A stretch of 26,978 nucleotides of DNA from Hyphomicrobiales bacterium (GTDB lineage: Bacteria; Pseudomonadota; Alphaproteobacteria; Rhizobiales; JAJFHC01): positions 1 to 26,978 of the forward strand of contig JAJFHC010000133.1 of assembly GCA_021775835.1 (NCBI GenBank). Direction: 5' to 3'. The translations under genes were made by a program, and so were the position numbers. Position 1 is the stretch's first letter. Each line of letters starts with the position of its first letter. The notes under the pieces were generated by a model. The model searched no databases. It worked only from the letters and a program-made list of their open reading frames with translations, and was not told where the DNA came from. Below, in pieces: positions 22,513 through 26,978 of the stretch.

Positions 22513-23421
22513 TCATGTGGATCCGGCCTGTCCCTGCAACCATTCGAGCACCCGCTCTTCCGACGCATTGAGCGTCGGCGATTGTGCCCAGACGATAAAG
22601 AACCCCGCCTCTTCCTTGTAAGAGCAATCCAGGACCCGTGTCAGCAATCCCTGGTCGATGAGGTTTGCGACCACATGCCGCCAACCCATGGCGATCCCCT
22701 CCCCGGCAATGGCTGTTTGAAGAACCAGCGCATAGTCATTCAACCTCAATCCCAGACCCTGATCTTCGTAGACAACGCCCTGGCCCGAAAACCAGTTCGA
22801 CCATGTAGGCCGGGGCCGAAAGGGTTCTTCAAGGTGGATGAGATCCATGCCGACCAGATCAGCCGGTGATTTGGGCTTCACGACATCTGCGAGAAACGCC
22901 GGGCTGCAACCGGGAAAAATTTCTTCTGCCGCCAGCAGAAAGGAATGAAAACCCGGCCACGATCCATCGCCCCGCCGGATGGCCAGCGACACCCCCTCTT
23001 CTCCCGGTTCGACGTCTTTCTCCGCTGTCTGAAGCCGGATGTCGATGTCATGCGTGGTCTTCTTGAAGACCGCCAGTCTCGGCACCATCCAGTAATGGGC
23101 AAAGGCGGATGAGCACGATATTGTCACTGTAGTCTCGTGCGGCTGTGCCGCCACCCGTTCCGCCGATTGCAGGATATGCATTAATCCAAATGATACGTCC
23201 TGATAGAACCGTTCGCCCGCCGCCGTCAGGGCAATCGACCGGTGCCCGCGGGTGAACAACTGGGTTCCCAAGGCCTGTTCGATGCGTTTAACTGACAAGC
23301 TGATTGCCGGTTGCGAGACGTTGAGCTCAACCGCAGCCTTTGTGAACGACTGATGGCGGGCCGCTGCCTCAAAAGCGAAAAGAGCGGTCGGTGACTGGAT
23401 CTTGCGGTAGAGTCTTCGCAT
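22513..23421 (-). CDS. LysR-family regulator, GcvA-like, divergent from mttB-like gene
   Basis: 302 residues. The DNA-binding domain reads SPTALFAFEAAARHQSFTKA, then AVELNVSQPAISLSVKRIEQ and FTRGHRSIALTAAGE, the GcvA-type arrangement. The effector domain has ISCSSAFAHYWMVPRLAVFK, then VSLAIRRGDGSWPGF and GEGIAMGWRHVVANLIDQG, again as in GcvA relatives. It likely senses an amine or amino acid and controls the divergent methyltransferase-dehydrogenase pair. The ATG at 23421 lies inside the T-N11-A dyad 23418-23436, so the bound protein could block its own gene. No good ribosome site precedes it. Confidence 0.9.
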   Translation of the reverse strand: MRRLYRKIQSPTALFAFEAAARHQSFTKAAVELNVSQPAISLSVKRIEQALGTQLFTRGHRSIALTAAGERFYQDVSFGLMHILQSAERVAAQPHETTVTISCSSAFAHYWMVPRLAVFKKTTHDIDIRLQTAEKDVEPGEEGVSLAIRRGDGSWPGFHSFLLAAEEIFPGCSPAFLADVVKPKSPADLVGMDLIHLEEPFRPRPTWSNWFSGQGVVYEDQGLGLRLNDYALVLQTAIAGEGIAMGWRHVVANLIDQGLLTRVLDCSYKEEAGFFIVWAQSPTLNASEERVLEWLQGQAGST

Positions 23422-23436
23422 AAGTTCATTTTATGC
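23418..23436. promoter_or_regulatory. LysR-type operator overlapping the lysR start
   Basis: GCATAA and TTATGC flank seven bases (23418-23436), giving T-N11-A at 23421-23433. The dyad covers the start codon of the minus-strand LysR gene and lies 80 bases upstream of the divergent mttB-like gene, a plausible autoregulatory and activating site. Confidence 0.6.
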
Positions 23437-23515
23437 AGAGACCAACATTTTTCAATCGTCACAATCAGCAATTTTGCGCGTAACAAGAACCACGCTGATC
23501 ATCAGGGGTCGCACC

Positions 23516-25039
23516 ATGGAACGCACCAAACCCAGAAGACGCAATCGCGAAACCCGGGGCACGCGCAAAGCCCAGCCGGCACCCGCCTACATCACGCGCA
23601 CCATACCCTATTACGAATTTCTGAGTGAAGAAGGGCTTGTCAAACTGGAGGACCAGGCGGACTGGTTGATCCAGGAGATCGGCCTGGAATTCCGCGAAGA
23701 CCCGTTCGCCCTCGACATCTGGCGCAAGGCGGGTGCAGACGTCAAGGACACCCGGGTACGACTGCCCGGGGGCATGGCCCGGGACCTCTGCAAGACCGCC
23801 CCGGCCAAGTTCACACAACATGCCCGCAACCCGGCACGGTCAGTCGAGATTGGCGGCAACAGCGCCGTGTTCGCGCCGGTCTACGGGCCCCCCTTTATCA
23901 GATGTCTCGAAAAGGGCCGCCGTTATGGATCGATGGACGACCTCGAAAACCTGGTCAAACTGACCTACATGCTGCCGTCCCTTCACCATTCGGGCCTGGT
24001 GATCTGCGAGCCTTGTGACGTGCCGGTCAACAAGCGCCATTTCGACATGCTGTACCTGCACATGCGCTTTTCCGACAAACCGCATCTGGGCGCGATCACG
24101 GAAAAGAGCCGCGCTGAAGACTCGGTCGCCATGGCCCGGATTCTCCACGGCGAAGACTTCGTCGCCGAGAACTGCGTCATCATGGGCAATGTCAACACCA
24201 ACTCGCCGCTGCTGGTCGACAAGGTCGTGACCGAGGCTATCCGCACTTACTCAGGAGCCGGCCAGGGCATGATCGTCGCCCCGTTCATCCTGGGGGGCGC
24301 CATGGGGCCTGTCACAACGGCCGCATCGATCGCCCAGGCCTTTGCGGAAGCCATGATGTGTTGTGCCTTTTCCCAGCTCGTGAAGCCCGGCTCCCCTTTC
24401 ATTCTCGGCAACTTCCTGTCCTCCATGAGCCTGAAAAGCGGGGCGCCCACATTCGGCATGCCCGAGCCGGTATCGTCCAACTACATCATCGGCCAGTTGG
24501 CACGCCGCCTGGGAATTCCGCTGCGCTGCGGCGGATCGCTAACCGCATCCAAGGTCGCCGATGCCCAGGCTGCTTACGAGAGCGCCGACAGCATGCACTC
24601 CACTGCCCTGGGCGGCGCACATTTCGTGCTTCATGCGGCCGGCTGGCTCGAAGGCGGGCTTTCGACCGGATACGAAAAACTGATCCTCGATGCCGACAGG
24701 CTCGGCGCCTACCAGAAATTGCTGTCCGGCATGCCTGAAGACGACAACGCATTTGCCCGAGACGCTTATCGCGAAGTCGAGCCCTCCGGTCATTTCCTCG
24801 GTTGCGCGCACACCATGGCGAATTACGAGACCGCCTATTACGACGCCCAGATGTCGGACTCCGAAAGTTTCGAGCAATGGTCGGAGCGCGGTGAGAAAGA
24901 TGCGCAGACACGCGCATTCGAGCGCTGGAATGCCATGCTCACGCAATACGAAGCCCCTCCGATTGGTCCCGCCACAGACGAGGCGCTCAAGGATTATGTG
25001 GCGCGGCGCAAGAACGAAATGAAGGACGCCTGGTATTAG
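23516..25039 (+). CDS. MttB-family (trimethylamine methyltransferase-like) protein, non-pyrrolysine
   Basis: 507 residues. Family segments include IPYYEFLSEEGLVKLEDQAD (with a helix that places early residues), GLEFREDPFALDIWRKAGAD, then GPPFIRCLEKGRRYGSMDDL, CEPCDVPVNKRHFDMLYLHM, and the barrel strands NTNSPLLVDKVV, GMIVAPFILGGAMGPVTTAA and FGMPEPVSSNYIIGQLARRL. There is no in-frame amber codon, so it belongs to the COG5598 members without pyrrolysine, which in other bacteria demethylate glycine betaine and related quaternary amines onto a corrinoid protein. No corrinoid gene is seen in the window. The ATG at 23516 is preferred over 23474 because the upstream 14 residues lie in the control region. 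The dehydrogenase gene starts 42 bases later, so the two are likely co-transcribed. Confidence 0.9.
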   Translation: MERTKPRRRNRETRGTRKAQPAPAYITRTIPYYEFLSEEGLVKLEDQADWLIQEIGLEFREDPFALDIWRKAGADVKDTRVRLPGGMARDLCKTAPAKFTQHARNPARSVEIGGNSAVFAPVYGPPFIRCLEKGRRYGSMDDLENLVKLTYMLPSLHHSGLVICEPCDVPVNKRHFDMLYLHMRFSDKPHLGAITEKSRAEDSVAMARILHGEDFVAENCVIMGNVNTNSPLLVDKVVTEAIRTYSGAGQGMIVAPFILGGAMGPVTTAASIAQAFAEAMMCCAFSQLVKPGSPFILGNFLSSMSLKSGAPTFGMPEPVSSNYIIGQLARRLGIPLRCGGSLTASKVADAQAAYESADSMHSTALGGAHFVLHAAGWLEGGLSTGYEKLILDADRLGAYQKLLSGMPEDDNAFARDAYREVEPSGHFLGCAHTMANYETAYYDAQMSDSESFEQWSERGEKDAQTRAFERWNAMLTQYEAPPIGPATDEALKDYVARRKNEMKDAWY

Positions 25040-25081
25040 CCCCACAGGCAGGCCTACCGGATTGTCAAAGGAGAATTCCCC

Positions 25082-26978
25082 ATGCAAAGCCATGCAAAGG
25101 TCGTGATCATCGGCGGCGGCGTTGTCGGCTGCTCGATTCTGTTCCACCTCGCCAAGTTCGGCTGGAAGGATGTGGTCCTTCTGGAGCGCAACGAATTGAC
25201 GTCCGGTTCGTCCTGGCATGCAGCCGGACAGATTCACACCATCAGTTCCGATCCCAACATTTCCCGCCTGCAGGGCTACACCATCAACCTCTACAAGGAG
25301 ATCGAGGAGACCTCCGGGCATTCCTGCGGCATGCACAGTACCGGCGGGTTCTATCTCGCTTCCAACGAGGACTGGCACGACTATCTCAAGCGTGAAAGGT
25401 CCAAGGCCCGCTACATGGGGCTCGACCAGGAATTCATTTCCATTGAAGAAGCCGCCCGCCGTCATCCGCTGATCGACCCGTCACGCTACATCGCCGCCCT
25501 GTGGGACCCGCTCGATGGTGATGTCGATCCGTCCGGCGTGACTTACGCCTACGCCAAGTCCGCAAAACACCATGGAGCGGCCTATCACACCCACACACCC
25601 GTGCTGGAAACCAACCAGAAGCCCGACGGCACCTGGGACGTGGTCACCAGGGACGGCACGATCAATGCCGAGATGATCGTCAATGCCGGCGGCCTCTGGG
25701 CCCGCGAGGTCGGCCACCTTGCCGGCATCCACCTGCCCGTCCAGCCGATGGAACATCATTACCTGATCACCGAGGCGATCCCCGAGGTCGTCGAGCGCGG
25801 TATGGACAACCGCCTGCCCGCCGGCATCGACTATGAAGGCAACATATACTTCCGCCAGGAACGCCAGGGCATGCTGCTCGGCACCTACGAGCCATCGTCG
25901 ACACCGTGGAAGGTTGGTGGCACGCCGCAGGATTTCGGCCACGAACTGCTGGCGCCGGACCTGGACCGGATTGCAGAGCGGCTCGAACTGGGCTTCGAGC
26001 GTATCCCGGCTCTTGGACGCGCCGGCATCAAGGACATGATCAACGGTCCCTTCACCTTCGGCCCGGACGGCAACCCGATGATCGGCCCCGTGCCCGGCAT
26101 GACCAATTACTGGGTGGCGGTCGGCGTCATGGCCGGCTTCTGCCAGGCCGGCGGGGTCGGGCTGTGCATGGCCGAATGGATGATGGACGGCGAGCCCTCG
26201 ATCGACGTTTGGGCCATGGATGTGGCGCGGTTTGGTGAATTCGCCTCGCCTGAGTACGGCACGATCAAATCGTCGGAGAACTATGAACGGCGTTTCGTGA
26301 TGACCTTTCCCAACGAAACCCTGCCCAAGGGCCGGCGTCAGAAGACAACAGCCCTTTATGACCGCCTTGTCTCGAGAGGCGCTGTGATGGGAGACGGGTT
26401 CGGCCTGGAGGTCCCGCTCTGGTACGCAAACGGCCCCGACGACGCCTTTGAGGAACCGACCTTCAAGAGATCCCGTGCCCATGACTATGTGGCCGCCGAA
26501 GTGAAGGCGGTACGCGAGGCTGTTGGGGTTACGGAGATTGCAAATTTTGCCAAGCACGAGTTTTCCGGCCCCAGCGCGCGGCCGTTTCTCGATTACATCC
26601 TGGCCGGGCGCATTCCCAAGCAGGGCCGCCTTTCCCTGACGCCATTGCTGACTCAAAGCGGGAAACTCTACGGCGACATGACGGTTGCCTGTCTGGAGGA
26701 AGAGAAGTTCATGCTGCTCGGGTCAGGTGCTGTTCAGGAAATGCATCGGCGTTGGTTCGAGAAACACATGCCGTCGTCGGGCATCACCTACCGGAACCGA
26801 TCCGATGAGTTTCATGGTCTGGCGATTTCCGGTCCCAATGCACGGGAACTGCTGTCCAGGATCTGCCGCGACGATGTAAGCGCCGAAGCCTTCAGGTTCC
26901 GGGACATCCGTCAGACCTTTGTTGCAGGCGTTCCGGCAATCCTCGCCCGGGTCTCATTCTCCGGGGAACTGGGTTATG
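25082..26978 (+). CDS. Dimethylglycine/sarcosine dehydrogenase-like flavoprotein (3' end outside window)
   Basis: The frame is open from the ATG at 25082 (aaggag eight bases upstream) to the window edge, 632 codons, so the end is missing. The N-terminal FAD-binding fold has KVVIIGGGVVGCSILFHLAK (6-25), and SGSSWHAAGQ (41-50) contains His46, the site of covalent FAD attachment in dimethylglycine and sarcosine dehydrogenases. The DAO-type domain continues to about 430 (FGPDGNPMIGPVPGMTNYWV). After that comes FAKHEFSGPSARPFLD, then the start of the GcvT-like folate domain (RNRSDEFHGLAISGPNA), which passes one-carbon units to tetrahydrofolate. It probably oxidises N-methyl groups of a betaine breakdown product and acts with the MttB-like neighbour. 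Confidence 0.9.
   Translation, partial: MQSHAKVVIIGGGVVGCSILFHLAKFGWKDVVLLERNELTSGSSWHAAGQIHTISSDPNISRLQGYTINLYKEIEETSGHSCGMHSTGGFYLASNEDWHDYLKRERSKARYMGLDQEFISIEEAARRHPLIDPSRYIAALWDPLDGDVDPSGVTYAYAKSAKHHGAAYHTHTPVLETNQKPDGTWDVVTRDGTINAEMIVNAGGLWAREVGHLAGIHLPVQPMEHHYLITEAIPEVVERGMDNRLPAGIDYEGNIYFRQERQGMLLGTYEPSSTPWKVGGTPQDFGHELLAPDLDRIAERLELGFERIPALGRAGIKDMINGPFTFGPDGNPMIGPVPGMTNYWVAVGVMAGFCQAGGVGLCMAEWMMDGEPSIDVWAMDVARFGEFASPEYGTIKSSENYERRFVMTFPNETLPKGRRQKTTALYDRLVSRGAVMGDGFGLEVPLWYANGPDDAFEEPTFKRSRAHDYVAAEVKAVREAVGVTEIANFAKHEFSGPSARPFLDYILAGRIPKQGRLSLTPLLTQSGKLYGDMTVACLEEEKFMLLGSGAVQEMHRRWFEKHMPSSGITYRNRSDEFHGLAISGPNARELLSRICRDDVSAEAFRFRDIRQTFVAGVPAILARVSFSGELGY

Noticed and set aside
23516..25039. 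Pyrrolysine readthrough in the MttB-like gene
   Set aside because: The coding frame is continuous without an in-frame TAG, so no amber decoding is needed.
24539..25465. Minus-strand open frame of 308 codons
   Set aside because: It is the antisense of the mttB-like gene end and the dehydrogenase start and crosses their junction; no motif is seen.
25481..26656. Long open frame of 391 codons on the minus strand
   Set aside because: It is the antisense of the DMGDH-like gene, whose plus-strand protein has clear FAD and GcvT-like motifs. The reverse product is His/Gly/Asp-rich with no family pattern.
1..26978. CRISPR arrays, tRNA genes, insertion sequences, phage or toxin-antitoxin genes
   Set aside because: No regularly spaced repeats, cloverleaf, transposase motif or small paired genes of those kinds were seen on either strand.

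Overview
The window is chromosomal DNA of fairly high G+C from an alphaproteobacterium. The best evidence is the flagellin-flbT-flaF block, because FlbT and FlaF are alphaproteobacterial flagellin regulators. A sigma-54 type flgE promoter with an IHF-like site fits a Caulobacter- or Rhodospirillales-like flagellar cascade better than the usual Rhizobium one. The order cannot be fixed from sequence alone. I see no rRNA, tRNA, CRISPR array, insertion sequence or phage gene.

Layout. (1) 1-7161, flagellum: the 3' end of a flagellin gene, flbT and flaF on the plus strand converge on flgE-flgK-flgL on the minus strand. The two blocks meet at a strong bidirectional terminator (1626-1660). flgE has a near-consensus -24/-12 promoter, an IHF-like site and an upstream dyad in the divergent region 7162-7500. 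(2) 7501-17795: a MoxR-type AAA ATPase gene (7501) and a CoxE-like VWA gene (16620). Their families usually sit side by side, but here they are separated by about 8.3 kb of unrelated genes. These encode a secreted beta-propeller protein, a SixA-like phosphatase, a minus-strand set (LLM flavin oxidoreductase, alpha/beta hydrolase, GST-like protein) with a divergent LysR regulator, a histidine-kinase remnant, an ADP-ribosylglycohydrolase-like gene whose start codon reads ATA, and an enolase-superfamily enzyme resembling cis-3-hydroxy-L-proline dehydratase. (3) 17974-22449: a BioF2-type GNAT protein, an MFS transporter, an N-terminal stub of a second GNAT gene, a DUF427 protein and a methyltransferase with a PhcB-like central motif. 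(4) 22513-26978: a LysR regulator divergent from a non-pyrrolysine MttB-family methyltransferase, followed at once by a dimethylglycine/sarcosine dehydrogenase-like flavoprotein that runs off the window.

How the genes work together. The flagellar block builds the hook, the hook-filament junction and the filament, with FlbT/FlaF tuning flagellin production. The MttB-like and DMGDH-like pair looks like an N-methyl amine (betaine-type) demethylation module under local LysR control. The enolase-superfamily enzyme could belong to the same broad theme of proline, hydroxyproline or betaine use, but it lies about 7 kb away in a separate unit, so that link is only inference. The LLM-hydrolase-GST set looks like a small catabolic or detoxification operon under its own LysR regulator.

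The most useful non-obvious signals are two gene remnants (13947-14174 and 20682-20858), the AUA start problem at 14236, two LysR-type T-N11-A dyads placed exactly between divergent genes, the sigma-54/IHF architecture of flgE, and a duplicated module inside FlgE. I found no clear evidence of a wholly new defence or mobile system.
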